A stretch of 64,000 nucleotides of DNA from positions 2,728,001 to 2,792,000 of the forward strand of contig CP085830.1 in the NCBI GenBank assembly GCA_020809705.1, in the 5' to 3' direction. The notes below the pieces were generated by a model, which saw nothing but the letters and a program-made list of their open reading frames with translations, was not told the DNA's origin and did no database searches. This document shows positions 33,701 through 46,100 of the stretch, piece after piece (positions within the stretch are counted from its first letter, which is position 1; every line of letters starts with the position of its first letter). This DNA is from Calonectria ilicicola. Taxonomy: Eukaryota > Ascomycota > Sordariomycetes > Hypocreales > Nectriaceae. The translations under genes were made by a program, and so were the position numbers.

Positions 33701-36700
33701 TAAATCAATTATAAAAATAATTCCCAATTCATACTCTATGTTTTAGGTTGTTTGTATTTTAATATCCCATCCTCGATTGTTATGAATTCTACAATTCCAT
33801 GACCAATTTTGCGATACTAGGTGGCACTCTTTGTGGCATTGTACCGACGGCCAAAACCAGGAAAATTGCGAATCAAAGGCTAAAATATTTTACGTCATTT
33901 CCCATCGCCCACTCGATGAGGATGATTTACTAGACATATAGACTAAAAATAACCGGCTAGCGTAACCAAGTACGACGAAATGCGAGATTGGAGTTCACAT
34001 AAATAGTTATATAGGGTAGCAGTGCGAGGTTGAGCATCGCGTGATTCAGTGTACCTCCTCCATATCAGCGGAAGGCTGCAAACGGGAATTCCAGAAATAG
34101 GAAGGATACGCGAGTAATCTGGTACGTTGATTCACTTACACAAATATATCAAAAGTGAGATTTTACCCACCTTCCAATGGATCAAAGTGCATACGCCACC
34201 TGTCCACACTCATGACCTCATCCATCATCTTCTCACATGTTTTGCGGTGATTTGGGCTGGCAGAAGGGAAATCAATGTGAAACTGAGACAAAAAGAGGCT
34301 CTTATTTACTCTGCTTTCAGGCTACCAACAAATTTATTTTGCCTCAAAAGAAATGCCCGCTGTCACCCAAGCTTTACTTGGTAGTGATTCAACATGGCCC
34401 CTATAACTCACGAGCTGAGCTTTCTAGAGGTCTTTACCGAGGATTGTGAAATCTCATTATCGGAAGTCTATGAATGCCTATTGAGATCACCCGACTTTCA
34501 ACATGTCCTCCTCACCACCAAACCTTCATTCATATCTACAAACCCCAGTTGCCACAGGATAGCCATTCACTGTTAATTTTATCCCTCTTGATTTAATGAT
34601 ATTCGAAAAAAAGGCTTCACTATCTCCTTCGACCGAGAATACACTCCAAAGTCGAAATGGCCGAAAATCATCAAAGTGTCATATTTCCTTGATTTGTACA
34701 GCTCAAATTGCGCTGACTGGTATTTACCTTATAGTTTCCACCTACACTGTATAGAAAGTTCTGTATTGTCACGTGAATGGAATCGCGATGTATCATGTTT
34801 GGGATGTTGTGACGCAGCGGATAAGATCATGTGCCGTGGTAACAAGCTGTGAGTCTCCTCATTACAAACTTCCCTTGACATAACCCACTTGGCAACTACA
34901 ACAATCATGAATGTAACAATGTATTTTGCGAGTAATTCCCGCTAATTATTTCTAGGTGTGTAGAAGTGTGTATCTTGTCCTGTAACGGGTAGCTCTGGCT
35001 TGGTCACTCAGGGAGCACTGTAATACTTGATTATTGCCGATGTAAAAAAGCCGAGGTGGACTGGTAGCCTGTGCCTCTGTGCTGTATGATATCGAGCACG
35101 ATAAAACCGTGAGCTACATTGGATCCGTAATTCTTACATTTATTTGCTATATATTCTTCAGTGCGCATTATTTAGTGTGGGCTTCTCCAATCTCTGTAAA
35201 CTATTTCTTTTTAACTGCGCCTATTCAACATACACCAACACAAGTCAAAGTTGACCGGAAAGACAGTGCGTGAGTTCTAGCCATAGAGGCGCTGCAGTAA
35301 TCCACCAAGCTGTCCACAACGTTTCTGAGAAATCCAGGCTGAATCTTCTCTGATGGAAATAGCGACACTAGTAGATATGATGAAACTGGAAGATGGAGGA
35401 CCGGGTTTAATCTCGAGCAGTCGGCTTTATTCACTCGTGATAAAATCGCCAATATCGGCAAATTTATTGAAAATGACACAGGGAAGAAGTCTTAGGCCGA
35501 CTAGTTGTGGTTTATGTACAGCGATGACATGGCTAAGGCTATTGCATCGAGCAACATTGATGTTTACGAATTCCGGGTTCAAAAGCAAGTGCAAGCACAA
35601 CCAAGAAGAGAGCACTTACCAATAAAACTGGGTTTTACAATCAGCAGTACTGTTAGTAATAATATCTGTACCAGACAATTAGCTCTCATATAATCGTGTA
35701 CGACACAACTTTGAGCTGCCCTCAAAAAGCATTGGTGAGCATCCATCTGAAATACGCACCTGAAAGAAGATTTTTGGCTTCGGAAAGGAAATTGAGAAAG
35801 AGCACGAGACCAAGTCTAACACCGTGTAAATTCAAGGTCTGGAAAACTCGGCTAAGTTGAACGAGTAGATGAGCCTTGGCGGATCAGGTTTGGATGGGCA
35901 AGGAGCTGACTCTCGAGCAGCGACACCTTCTTGAGCAGATCAAAAGAGAATAATAAAAACTGTGCCTATAGACACTATTCAAAGCAATTAACCAGGATTT
36001 AGTTACCCAGGAAATTTCTCGAGAAGAATTGGAAGGTGCTATCAAGACTCAATGGGCAAATGGCAAAAATATAGATCTAGTAGTTTTCTTGATGATAAAT
36101 AAAGCTCTTTATTTTAAGCATTTTGTAGAGGATTTTCTCAGAATAATTATGGGCGAATAGTTTTATATGCACATAGAGCAAAATGGATGTGTGGGGAGTA
36201 GGAAGCCTCAAAAGTAACGAACAAACAAGAGAAACAAAAGAGTATGAATGGTGCTAATACAGTATAACCCTTGAAAAATCATGCCCCCTCTGAAATTTCC
36301 ACACTCTCCCACCCAAATTATCAGAGGGCATTATTGATTTGAAGGATAGGATGCGTGTCAGGGGATACTGATCTTGGTCAGAGAAACCATCTTAATTAAG
36401 TATAATTATTTAAGATAGTATCGAGGTTGTGCCATACATGGAATTAAGTTGGTTGCTTTTTGATCAGGCAAATTGTGACCTAGTGAAGTTATTGAATATA
36501 TATTGTATCTCCTACCTTCATCGCTTTGGAACTTCACCCTCTTGGTTGGAGTGACACTAGTTGGACGGCCAATAGTGTGCGGGGGATTTGCAACATCCAC
36601 AACCAAATAAAATTTGGGTTTCTGTAGACTCATTTCGACTCAAGCTACATGCTCAGATTCATCACTTGGAAGTTCATTGTTTTCATTTGCTTTTCTTCAA

Positions 36701-36800
36701 AACAGATACATCAATTACAATCGTCTACTGCCCTTGCCCCAGGACCCAGGTCCAGAGCAAGAAGCGGATGCTTCTATCATACATTTAGTAGTCAGCGAAG
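33701..36800. other. AT-rich gene-poor island
   Basis: About 3.1 kb visibly richer in A/T than its flanks, with many stop codons in all frames. Some stretches keep a coding-like run (35403-35480 and 35499-35640, plus strand) broken by stops, which suggests eroded genes, but I cannot name a family. One short inverted-repeat element (36260-36370) is listed separately. Confidence 0.45.
36260..36370. mobile_element. Short pogo-type MITE relic
   Basis: The left end CAGTATAACCCTTGAAAAAT, preceded by TA, matches the terminal repeat of the 40.8 kb element. It is followed by CATGCCCCCTCTGA. The mirror copy on the other side (TCAGAGGGCATTATTGATTT then GAAGGATA, 36321-36348) forms the inverted partner; GGATACTG at 36363-36370 may be the true outer end. 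It is only ~110 bp and non-coding. Confidence 0.5.
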
Positions 36801-37281
36801 AGTGATTACAAGGGTACTAGGTAGATCGTCGTAGCCTGGGATGGCCCGGCTCGTGCGCATCACGACTCCAGCCCAGGCGTTTTGGTTCCATTACAACCCT
36901 GCCCGTCCAGCCAAAATGCCCCATGTTCGCCAGGGAAACAAGAAATCCGCACATGACCATCCTCCCCGTCATTATGACTTCCCACATACACCATATTATT
37001 ACTTCTCCAGGATGGCCTGAAAAGAGACCTTCCCATGGCCCCAAGATGCAACGCAAAAGAAACAGAAATCTCCAAAACCCCAACTGTTTGTATGTACGTG
37101 TCAATGCCGCTTCAGTGCACAGTAGATCCAACTCTTCATATTCCCGTCATAGCGAGTTGGTCGTACACCATTTTGCGGATGCATCATTAAATGAGCTCAA
37201 CCGCCAGGCGCCTACACCACATAACACCGTTTTCCTACGCCATTCTCTTCACCGCGATCATGGCAGTATGGCAGTGTCCAC
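36801..37281. other. 3' flank of the elongase gene
   Basis: 480 bp, mixed composition; no supported gene. Confidence 0.4.
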
Positions 37282-38488
37282 TTAAGCCTTGCGGGATCGG
37301 GGAGTGGTGCCGTTGGTCTTGGCACCGGTGGTGGTAGCACCGTTGGCACCCTTCTTGGGGGTGCTCAGGTCGGGGAGAGGAGCCTGGCTCATTCGTCGGA
37401 GACTCTTGCGAGTGGTGTTGCTCGACTTGCCATCGCGCTTGTAGGTGGCGAGGTAGAACGAGATGAAGAGGACGAGGTACGAGCTGAGGATAGCAATACC
37501 GGCGAAAGCGGCAAACTCCTCACCAGCGCATCGGCCAGCATTGGGCATCCAGGGCCAGTATGTGGAGGTGAAGTAGGTGTAAGAAGCAAAGTAGACAAAG
37601 CCTAGTTCTGGATTAGTCTCACATGTCAATCTGCCAGGGTATCAAGCGACTTACCAAGATCAATGATGAACTGGATGATCTGGATGCGGGTAACCCACTC
37701 CTTCCACCAGATGCGGATGCCACGAGCGCTCTGGAAGTAGTACCAGTACATGACGACGTGAACGAAAAGGTTCAGGGTGATGGGGACCCAGGAGACCGAT
37801 GTGGAGCCAATGAGCTGAGTGTAGCAGAGCAGAGCGGTAGCGCCATGGTGGTAGCAGTGGAGGAAGGCTTTGCGCCAAAAGTTAGCAGGATGTTCCTTGA
37901 AATATTATGCTTTGTGAGACGTACTGAGAGGCTTCTTCTTGAGGAAGAGGAAAACGGTGTCGAGGAGCTCAAGGTACTTGGTAAGGTAGGTGAGCTGGCC
38001 AAAAGGTTAGTTCTAGACCCACACACGAGAAAGGGAGAGAAGCTGGAAGCTCGAGGTTTGCATACATAGTACAGGACAACTAGGTGCTGAGTCCAGCCAC
38101 CTTCGGCGTCACAGATGGCGTGGAAGATACCGCCGCGGACAACAGTAGGCAGAAGCTCCTCAATGTACAGGGCCAGGAGGATGGCGCTGATGACGGTCAA
38201 GAAGAGGTTGTGGATCAGGAACAGCGACTTGAGCTTGAAGGGCTCACGCTCGCGCATAGCAGCGCGACCACCGAAGATGACCAGGTAGTAGACGACAATG
38301 AAGATGGATGTCGACTTGAGGGTGGACATGGGCGTCTCGAAAGGCACAAACTTGAACTCATCGGCCGGGTAGCCCAGGATGGCGGTCCATGCCTTGTCGA
38401 AGATGGGCCATAGATGGATGCCAAAGGGGCGGTCGATGGTAGGCAGCGGCAGCTGCTCGTAGAAGGTGGCGGGGGCCGCGGACGACAT
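37282..38488 (-). CDS. ELO-family fatty-acid elongase (3-ketoacyl-CoA synthase)
   Basis: Four exons on the minus strand, 38488-38066, 37994-37925, 37867-37655 and 37601-37282, give 341 aa. ELO proteins are ER membrane enzymes that condense malonyl-CoA with long-chain acyl-CoA in very-long-chain fatty acid synthesis, feeding sphingolipids. Family motifs are in order: [38 protein letters not shown], the His box LHCYHH (HXXHH) at the start of exon 3, HVVMYWYYF, and [14 protein letters not shown]. Around seven hydrophobic helices are visible. The C-terminus is Lys/Arg-rich and ends GTTPRSRKA. It resembles yeast Elo2/Elo3 in length (~345 aa); which of the two is not decided. The start at 38488 is the first ATG. 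Confidence 0.93.
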
Positions 38489-40807
38489 GTTGGGCAATTA
38501 GGTAGACAATGCCAGTCGGTGAGAGCAGACGATGTCGGTGAGTATAGATTTCGAGAGAAAAAGGGTCGCCTTTGTACTCGAGACGAGACGCGACGGATGG
38601 GACGGGAAGGGGGTAAAGAAGATCAAGGAATGACAAGAAGGGAAAGAAGGAGTCTCCTGAGGGAAGTAAGGAGGGTGGCGAGGCGAGACGAATCCCAGTG
38701 AAAGGCGATTGAAAGGAGAAGAAAAGAAAAGGAAGACGAGGAGGGGAGAAGAAGATTATTTGGGGCAGGAGACGCGGCGCGCAACAAAAAAGGGGAAGAG
38801 ATCGATTTGGCACCTGGAGAATGTTCCGCTGCTGCAGCACAAATACGCTACGCGGAGGCTACCTGGCCACTCTTGGCCATTATTGGAGTGCGCTACCACG
38901 GACGGGCCTAGGGACTTTGCGCTAGCCAGACCTCGGCGCCCCGTCTTCTCCTGGGCACTGACAGTGGAGGTGAAGCGCCATGGCAACCTTTCTTCTATTT
39001 TTCTTTTTTTTCTTCTCGACGGCACTCTGTACCGTGTCTACTACGTGTCGGGCCTCGATCGAGATTTTGTTTCGATGCACACGGGTGGTACCTTGAGACC
39101 ATGGCCGGCTGTCTGGCCTTCCATCCAATTGTTCCTATGTCCTGGTTCTAGTCAAAATCTTACAGGAACCCGCCCCTCCACGTTTTTTTTGGTCCCTCTC
39201 ATAAAGATTGGGAGAGATTAGGAAAGCGAGGTACGAATTCCCACCACGCTCTCACTCGCGTGCCTCACGTCAGGCATATCGTGTCCTGAAGGACGTTTTC
39301 GCATGTGATTTGCCGGACCCTCCGGATTAGCCAATGGGAGCATCATTTTTTGTAGTTCATCTCATTCAACGCGCGTGCACGTGATTGACGGGATTCCCTT
39401 GTTGTGGGGCCTTGTCCTAGTCGGGTCGTGCATTGTGTCCGTGGGTGCCGAGGTTTCCAAGGATTCCAAGGGTTCCAAGGCTGCAGACCCTTGACAGCTC
39501 CAATTTGGCGTCGCTGCTGGTGAGAGGATTGGGTGTCATTGTTGACTCCTCTGCAGGCTCGGCCGAGACTTATGACGTTGAGTGCAATCACTGGGGCGCC
39601 AACAAAGAGCGGTCATTAGTTGACATATTCCGCACAGCCTTTTGAAAAAGGAGTGCACCTGGCCTTGCCCTCCCAATTTGCTGGTCCCTCCATCAATGCC
39701 TCATAGAACTAGGAGGAGAGGGATCCTGGGGCAACCCTTTCCCGCTGCGTGGACTGGAGTTACGGCAATTTCGGAGCTGCAACTTGCTGGAGCTCTGGCG
39801 GGCTTCCTTGCTGATCACTCTGTTTGTTTTGGTGCCGTGATCCCACCGCCTCCAGTAACTCGATCCCAAATGCTTGGCATTGTCGTGATAAGATGAAATG
39901 CGTAATGCAAAGAAAATTGGTTAGGGTATCGCAGACTTCCCTGCAAGGAAACATCATGAATCAATTGGCTTCCTCGTCACCGTCGCAACAATGCTGTTCG
40001 AAACCATAATTTGGGCTTGCAGGAAAACGCCACGACTCTTGGGCAAGGGGTTCCTCCCCCTGTTGGCGGCCCACCATTTGTGGTTGTGGCAGTTGGCCAA
40101 CACTGTGGCGCAGAGTGATGCAATCTCATGGAGTGTTCGAATGCTTCCACCTAGTCGCTTGCAGAGCTAGCGGATGGACGAACGGCCGGCGCAAAGTCCT
40201 ATCACACCGCTCATGACAACGAACAACGTAAGATAGACGATATATGGGAGTAAATAAAACGAGTCAAAGGCAACATGGTTTATTTGGTGGATTGTTTTCC
40301 TTTAAAAAAAAAAAAAACCTCCTGGGCGCCTCCATCAATGTTACCAGTGTATGATGCATTCTGAGTTAATCGCCGACCTGCGCGGATATAAGCACGCCAG
40401 AGGAGTATTGAGCATGAGATTGGGGGAGAGGCCTGTGGAGGGGATGTAAGGTGCTGTGCATGCAGTCAAATAAACATTCGGCGATTGAGAATTGATCATT
40501 GGTGAGGCGACCACCCAGCTGCGGAACTCCCTGCTGGTTCCTGTATGATTGAGGAGCTGACCATAGCCAAGAGATTTTTAGGGAAAAAAAAAAAAGAGAG
40601 CGAATAAAGCATAGAGAAGATGTGCTTAAACAGCTAGGTGATCCAAGGCTCACTTCACTTCTTTTTATTTTATCTCATGTTTTTATCCTTCCTCGTGTTC
40701 TTTGTTCTGCGGCGCAGACGAAGGAAGGAATGGGGAAAAATGATCTGATATCAGCCTGGCGCTCACAATTACACCTCAGGCAACTCTTGGTTTTTCCCTT
40801 GTTCATA
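38489..40807. promoter_or_regulatory. Upstream region of the elongase gene
   Basis: 2.3 kb without a supported gene. GA-rich on the plus strand (38530-38760), which is a pyrimidine-rich leader on the elongase strand. It contains the NTTCCAAGG tandem repeat (39453-39480) and an A-run (40302-40315). Confidence 0.4.
39453..39480. repeat. Short tandem repeat, unit NTTCCAAGG
   Basis: Three consecutive 9-bp units (TTTCCAAGG, ATTCCAAGG, GTTCCAAGG). Confidence 0.65.
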
Positions 40808-41030
40808 CAAGACAACCCTTGAAAGATTGTACCCTCTACTTTTTCCCACGATATCCCAGCTGCCTGGAAATAAATAAGTAAATAAATACAATGATTTAGA
40901 TAATATTTTCTGAATCCGTGTTTATTTATTCATTTATTTTCAGCAATCAGAATGATGATTGGAGCAATTGAATTCTATTGTATTCAAAGGGAACAAGTCG
41001 CTGGAGGACAATCTTTCAAGGGGTGCACTG
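40808..41030. mobile_element. Pogo-type MITE with terminal inverted repeats and TA target duplication
   Basis: A 223 bp element flanked by TA on both sides (40806-40807 and 41031-41032). The left terminus CAAGACAACCCTTGAAAGAT and the right terminus, read inverted as CAGTGCACCCCTTGAAAGAT, align over 23 bp with four mismatches. The interior is AT-rich with AAATAAATAAGTAAATAAAT and TTTATTTATTCATTTATTTT blocks and no ORF. The TA duplication and the CAGT-like end are typical of Tc1/mariner-pogo (Fot-type) fungal elements. It would need a transposase in trans. Confidence 0.72.
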
Positions 41031-41428
41031 TACAGGCAGTCAGTTCATCCTATAGCCTTTTCGCTGTTGTCAACCTCCACTTGGGGCCCTTGTTGTCGCA
41101 TGACGAATGAAATCGGCGTAAAGTAAGCTCGCAGAGAAAACAGTGTATATAATTTATACACACTGTTTTTATTGTATACAGTCCTACACCCATTTGCTGC
41201 TGTGCCCGTCCAATTCGCACGGCCACCTCCACAGGGCAGAATTTGGCCTAGTCCCCGGCTTAGTCACCCAGAAGTGGCCTCAGATGATTCTTTGTGCCTC
41301 GCCCAAACAACTCTGCAGAATCACCCGAGCCGGAAAAGCCCACCAGCCTTAACCTCCAATTCCTCCTGCACCGACGCTACTTCCTCGCCTTTGCGATATC
41401 CTCCCCAGACATTCTCCCCTCCGCCACC
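41031..41428. promoter_or_regulatory. Promoter of Cox6
   Basis: About 400 bp between the MITE and the Cox6 ATG. Contains a hairpin-forming inverted repeat (41137-41169; arm AAAACAGTGTATA) and a CT-rich leader up to CCGCCACCATG, a good start context. Confidence 0.5.
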
Positions 41429-42394
41429 ATGTCTGCCGCTTTCCGTGTCGCCCGTGGCCTCCGTGCCGCTCCCATTCGGGCCGCCAAGCCCTTCGTTGCC
41501 CGCTCGGCTGTCGCTTCCTTCACCACCTCTATGCCTCGACGATCTGACAGCCACGAGGAGACCTTTGAGGAGTTCTCTGCCAGGTGAGGCGACCCTCCGT
41601 GCCCCCAATGGCTTCACCTCGACCGTTTTTGAGCATTTTTAAAGCCTTGGGGACGCCAATTCGTCCCCCTCCGCCGGCTATGCTGCGAGCCGTTCGAGCT
41701 GAAAAGATGCCTCAATTTCGGCCAGAGCTACGGCTACGCGATTTTTCCCGAATACCTTCAATGCGCCCACATGCGTCTCTCTTGCGCTTCAATGGCTAAA
41801 CTGTACCGCTCTACAGATACGAGAAGGAGTTTGATGGTGTCCAGGACGTTTTCGAGCTCCAGGTAATGCGCCCCGCGACCTCGCTGCCTTCAGCGAGATC
41901 CCCAAATGTCGTATGACTTTTCGGCTCACAACCACATAGCGCAACCTGAACAACGCCTTCGCCTACGATCTTGTCCCTGCCCCCTCCGTTATCGCTGCCG
42001 CCCTCAAGGCCGCCCGAAGGGTCAACGACTTCGGCACTGCCGTCCGTATCTTCGAAGGTATGCCTCACTGCAATTGAGCCCACATCGTCGCCGTCCCGCC
42101 CGCCCGACCGTCCTGCCGCGCCAAAGGGCCAATGCCCACACTCCATTGACCCGCACCCATTGATCGACGCCAACCCCTCGACAACATGACCAGCGACGGA
42201 AACGGCGGACGACTTATGTGACACACTGGTGAAATTGGACCTTTGCTGACTTTTTTTTTCTTCGTCATCTAGGTATCAAGTCCAAGGTTGAGAACAAGGG
42301 TCAGTACGAGCAGTACCTCGAGGAGCTCAAGCCTCTGCGGGAAGAGCTCGGTGTGCCTCTGAAGGAGGAGCTCTACCCTGAGGAGCAGAAGTAG
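41429..42394 (+). CDS. COX6: Cytochrome c oxidase subunit Cox6 (mammalian COX5A homologue)
   Basis: Four exons, 41429-41583, 41817-41862, 41940-42057 and 42273-42394, give 146 aa. Cox6 is a nuclear-encoded structural subunit on the matrix side of complex IV. The N-terminus is a mitochondrial presequence (MSAAFRVARGLRAAPIRAAK, Arg/Ala-rich with no acids), with a likely processing region before SFTTSMPRRSDSHEE. The mature part has the family pattern EEFSARYEKEFDGVQDVFEL, RNLNNAFAYDLVPAPSVIAA, ALKAARRVNDFGTAVRIFEG and LGVPLKEELYP. The introns are long for this window (77-233 bp). Length and motif order agree with fungal Cox6. Confidence 0.95.
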
Positions 42395-43141
42395 AGGACG
42401 CTTGCTTCGTGCATCCAGAATTTCTTTGATTTCTCGGGCGAGTCCCGTGTACATGTTAGCAGTCAGAAGGGAATCCAGAGCAAGAGGTAGACGGGGGAGT
42501 TTTGGTTGCGGCAAGCCCCGAATCGATTTTGTTATAAGCCTCATGGCCCGCCCTACGCTAATCTCCTCAAAAATCTTGATATTGTATACCCAGTTGTCTT
42601 GCCGCTCGACTCAATATTGCCATGAGTTTCTTCTGAGCTGTTGTCCATGCGATGAGTCAATCACGACATTCAGGCCCATGACAAGTCAAATCCGTCTCCA
42701 GCAGCATCTTGCATCCCATGTCCGTGCCTCAATGCCAGATTTCATCACTTATCAGCTTGTGCTGTAACATTCACCCTCAGCCTTGCTTGTGTTACGCGGG
42801 GCACACCTCAGGGCAGTTGATGCATACCACCACAATTAATTAATTCTTTCATCCCATACCCCTGCTTCCGCATATGCTTGTTGCAACGATGTGACCCTAT
42901 TGAGAACTGGTAGAGCAAAAAAAAGAAAATAGATAGATACAATTCGTAGCCCCAAGTCACCCTGCTCCCAGCCCATCTTGGTCGACGAGACAACTCTAAA
43001 TAGAAAAAATATTCGTTATGGTAGTAAAACAATGGTTCTAACCAGTTTGGTCGTTGAAGTATTCAGATATTATCATCCCCCTATCATCGGTTTGCCATTC
43101 CAGTCCAAACCCCAAAACTCGTACCACCCGGTTACTTGGGT
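42395..43141. other. Convergent intergenic region
   Basis: 750 bp between the 3' ends of Cox6 and the chromodomain gene; AT-rich towards 43000. No other feature seen. Confidence 0.4.
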
Positions 43142-46100
43142 TCAGTCCCTCAGGTGACCCCATCGGCCGTTACCGGGTTGTTGGCCCATGAACTGCACAC
43201 CCGGAATGGCCCCAGCCCCATTGCCCTCGTACCCAGGTCCGGGGGCAGGGCTGGTTCCTCTGCTCGCTGACCCGCCGAACACTCGACCAGGCCGTGGGCT
43301 TATCATGCCCATGCGAGGGCTGCGTGGTACACTGGCCTGTCGGGTTGAAGGCCGACCGTTGCGCAATGTCATCTCCTCACGGAGATGCGACAGCTCGATT
43401 TCCCGCTCCCGTAGTTGAATCTTCAACGCCGTAATTTGGGCAAGATTCTTCTCGTTTGTGCTGTCAGCCTGGATTTGATGAATCTGCTTAAGGTTATCTG
43501 ATGCCTTCAGCTGCAGATCTTCATTGTCCTTTCTTAGGCCCTTGATCTCGTTTCCAAGTTCACCGGCCCTAGAATTGACATCTTGGTAGAGATTCCGAAT
43601 GTAGTCGGTCTCGCTCTGGGCGTTTTCCAGCCTCTTCTCCAGCTTTTTGACCTTTTCTTGGGATTCTTCAAGAAGTTTCTCGGATTTAGCGAGAGGACTC
43701 TCAGTCTCATCGGCAGCTCCTTGCACAGCTGTTAAACGCGCGACAGTAGCTTCAAGTTCCTCTATCCGTTTCTGCTTCTTTTCGGCATCCTTTTGCGCTA
43801 CCTCTGCTTGGGTTTTCGCCACCTCGTCGGCTTTAAGCTTGGCCTTTTCGAAGCTAGAGCGATCCTGCAGAGCTTTTCTTTTCACTTCGAAGATTTTGTT
43901 TGTTGTTCTCTGGTATTCCTTGACCTGCTTCTCTAACCGGTCAATAATCGCTTTGTATTCCGTCTCCCGGTCAGCAAATGCTATTTGTCTTTGATACTCA
44001 GAGACCTAAGCGTGGTTAGTAACTTATATTTCATCTACACTCGGTCAATCAAACCTTTTCTGCTAGCACATCCAATACAGCGAGAGGGATGCTAATTTTG
44101 GATGCTCTCTCCTTGGAAACATTCTTGGGCCTGGCAAATTTCAACAAGCCTCGGAGTGCATACGGGAGCGGAGGGTCGTTCGAGTCTATTATCGGCTCAA
44201 GTATAGGGAACACGCGCATCCGTTTTGCATCATCCGAATCTTCGTAATCCTTGGTCCAGGTTATTATGATGCTTTCTCCTGCAATTTCTTGAACACTTAC
44301 AAGTTTCCGCTTAAGGCCATTCCCTGCTGTTAGTTTATTCTCTTCCAGCCCTTGCGTGAAAGATTGTGTGTTGAGAAAGAAATCCATCACGTTATCAGGG
44401 ATAGATTGAGGTTCCCAAGAGACGGTATCAGTAAAGCCATTTAAATAGCTAGAGAAAACCTCTGCCGCTTTGTGAGGGTCATCATAACCTCGATCAGGAT
44501 CATCTATAAGCCTCCTGGCTTGTACGATGCCCGTCAATAGTGCATTCTTCTTCTCCAGAGGCGATATATCTTGAGGGATGTGTAAAAATATGTGCTCAAT
44601 GGAATGGGTCGTCACGAGCTGCAAGACAAGCGGTCCCTTTCCTTTGGGACTGCTTGATGTAAGTCGTTTCGGGACAGGCGAAGAGCTAAATGTGTGGTCA
44701 AAGCCAATAATAGCATCAAATTTGAACGGGTCGAAGTCTTCCGTTGATAGGGCCAAGGTGACCCGAGGTGCAGAGTTCTTGAAAGCGCTCTCGGTCTTTT
44801 GGAGATTTTGACAAACGCATTCCACCTCCAGTGCCTCTGTTTGAGCGTAAAGAAGACGAAGAAGTTCTGGGGTTCGAACAAGGACTAGGATTTCGGTATC
44901 CTGTTCGATAGCTTGAAGCAGTTCATACATAAAGTTGAATTTAGGATTGGCATCGTTAGAGTACTTGGCTTGATCAACTGCAGGAAGATCCTCGAGCTTT
45001 GTCCCAACGAGATCTTGAGGGTAGTCACAAATATTAAACAGGCGACCCAACAATTCATCGATTCGCTCCACCAAACTCTCATCAGGCTCCTTGTAAACCT
45101 CGCTGTTGAAAACTTCACTAAACTTCTCGGCCTCACGCCTATACTCAAGAAGAGTTTCATCATAGTACGGCCGCCTGCTTGCTTGGAATGGTAATGTGAC
45201 GATGTGTTCCGAGAGCGTTGCTTCATCCTGAGATGAGGAGGATGATTCCGCATATGGTTGCTGTGTAGTTTGACCCATGGTGATGGGTTCGTCCGAACTT
45301 GGGTTTACGACCGAGGGGATCGTAGTTCGATCTGAGAGTGGCATCAATAAATGATTCGTCGAATCGCTTGGACCTCCAGAATGGCTGATGTCGGCAGGTG
45401 AGATAGTTCCTTGTGATATATCATTGAGCTCACTGCCCATCAAGGCACCTGTAATCGAGCTGTTTGAGCTAGCAAACGTCATGTTAACCAGATCTCTGAT
45501 AGAATCAACTGCTGATGGGTTCGGCCCAGGCATGATTGATGCGGGCGAGATGGATGGAGGGGGCATGTCTTGAGTGGTGTTTCCTATAACCTCGGGCTTC
45601 CAGGGTTCCACAGTCAGGGCAGGTTGCGAATGGACCTCTGGCTCAGAGGCACCAACAGCGACTTCGGGAGCGACTGCCACGTCATCTGTAATGCTGCTAG
45701 TGGCTGGCCGTTCGGATAATGACACAGAGACATCTTGGGGCTGGGCATCAAGGCCGGAATCGCCGTCGGTTGGAAGTGTCGCTCTACTGAAGTCAAAAAG
45801 GCTTCTGAGCTCATCTGCTGCCGAGCTCGGCTGTCTAGGATCTGAGGGCTCCTCCATTTTCAGAGCTACCCGATCCTGGGTTAAGTTAGCAACCGCTCTT
45901 TCTGGCACTTGTGCACGCGAATTCCACGACTCGCCCGATTTTGCTCGTAGCCAAGTCGAGTCTGCTGAGCTCGATTCACGTGCTCCCTTGCTGAGCTCTT
46001 TCTGACCTTGTGATGTTTGTTCAGGATCGCAACTCCTAGACGCTTCCGTCGCATGCAAATTCGGCCGAAAATAAAGGGTGTCACAACGCCCTACCACCTC

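Noticed and set aside
35403..35640. Possible HeLo-like or NLR-type relic (SALFTRDKIANIGKFIE)
   Set aside because: Only a faint local resemblance broken by stops; too weak to name a family, so described only as eroded coding-like sequence.
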